From positions 2,961-9,284 of the forward strand of contig PMLF01000301.1 of NCBI GenBank assembly GCA_003158755.1: 6,324 nt of DNA, given 5' to 3'. Shown here piece after piece: positions 6,249 through 6,324 of the stretch (its first letter is position 1; the number at the start of each line of letters is the position of its first letter). Below the pieces are notes generated by a model that saw nothing but the letters and a program-made list of their open reading frames with translations, had not been told where the DNA came from and did no database searches. The stretch comes from Elusimicrobiota bacterium (GTDB taxonomy: Bacteria > Elusimicrobiota > Elusimicrobia > FEN-1173). The position numbers and the translations under genes are program-made.

Positions 6249-6267
6249 TAACAGTATATTACTGTTA
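6249..6267. promoter_or_regulatory. Palindromic operator overlapping the -10 box
   Basis: TAACAGTA-TAT-TACTGTTA is a perfect 8+3+8 palindrome that covers the -10 box of the minus-strand promoter. On the plus strand it also contains TATATT, a possible divergent -10. Further copies of the TAACA half-site lie at 6270-6274 (direct) and 6289-6293 (inverted). The placement is that of a repressor operator. The repressor is not identifiable here. The order CAG...CTG is opposite to a LexA box. Confidence 0.6.
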
Positions 6268-6280
6268 GTTAACAAGTCAA
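6253..6280 (-). promoter_or_regulatory. Sigma-70 promoter of the small hypothetical gene
   Basis: On the minus strand TTGACT (6280-6275) and TATACT (6258-6253) are separated by 16 bases, and each matches consensus at five of six positions. Transcription would start near 6246, leaving a leader of about 30 bases with a good ribosome binding site. This is the best promoter in the window. Confidence 0.72.
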
Positions 6281-6324
6281 GAGGAGGATGTTAGACTTCC
6301 AGCATGAGGAAATTTCCCGCAGGG

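Noticed and set aside
6249..6267. LexA (SOS) box
   Set aside because: The E. coli type needs CTG then CAG with ten bases between. Here the order is CAG...CTG with seven bases between.
6288..6324. Start of a rightward gene at the window edge (ATG after GAGGAGG)
   Set aside because: The purine-rich stretch touches the ATG with no spacing, and only 12 codons are visible. A second ATG at 6304 in another frame is equally possible, so no call can be supported.

Overview
The window is about 6.3 kb of GC-rich bacterial DNA carrying six confident protein genes, a probable small gene, and several short regulatory or repeat elements. The CysE is of the long proteobacterial type. The OxyR keeps both redox cysteines, and the genes are tightly packed with GTGA and ATGA overlaps. 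Together these suggest an uncultured Gram-negative bacterium with aerobic or oxygen-tolerant metabolism. I cannot place it to phylum from the sequence alone.

Layout, left to right. Bases 1-128 may hold the end of an upstream gene. It is followed by cysE (+, 125-913), serine acetyltransferase, the first committed step of cysteine synthesis. The cysE end faces the end of sucCD, and the 121-bp gap between these convergent genes is packed with three perfect inverted repeats. Two of them form a mirrored pair of REP-like hairpins. sucC and sucD (-, 3100-1035) encode succinyl-CoA ligase of the TCA cycle and overlap by 4 bases. Upstream of sucC and on the same strand is ahpC (-, 3803-3195), a typical 2-Cys peroxiredoxin, separated from sucC by a strong GC-rich hairpin. 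ahpC is divergent from oxyR (+, 3900-4793), the peroxide sensor, and the 96-bp gap contains an OxyR-like ATAG-N7-CTAT site touching the oxyR start codon. oxyR overlaps by 4 bases with a gene for an M42-type metallo-aminopeptidase (+, 4790-5932).

The last 390 bp are visibly more AT-rich. They contain a probable 64-codon gene of unknown function on the minus strand (6216-6022). Its near-consensus sigma-70 promoter has the -10 box inside a perfect 8+3+8 palindrome, so this is probably a repressor-controlled promoter.

Functionally, ahpC and oxyR form a peroxide-response pair, with the peptidase apparently co-transcribed with oxyR. cysE and sucCD are core metabolism. There is no CRISPR array, transposase, tRNA or rRNA. 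The least-explained parts are the oxyR-peptidase linkage, the mirrored hairpins after cysE, and the right-end promoter/operator with its small unknown gene.
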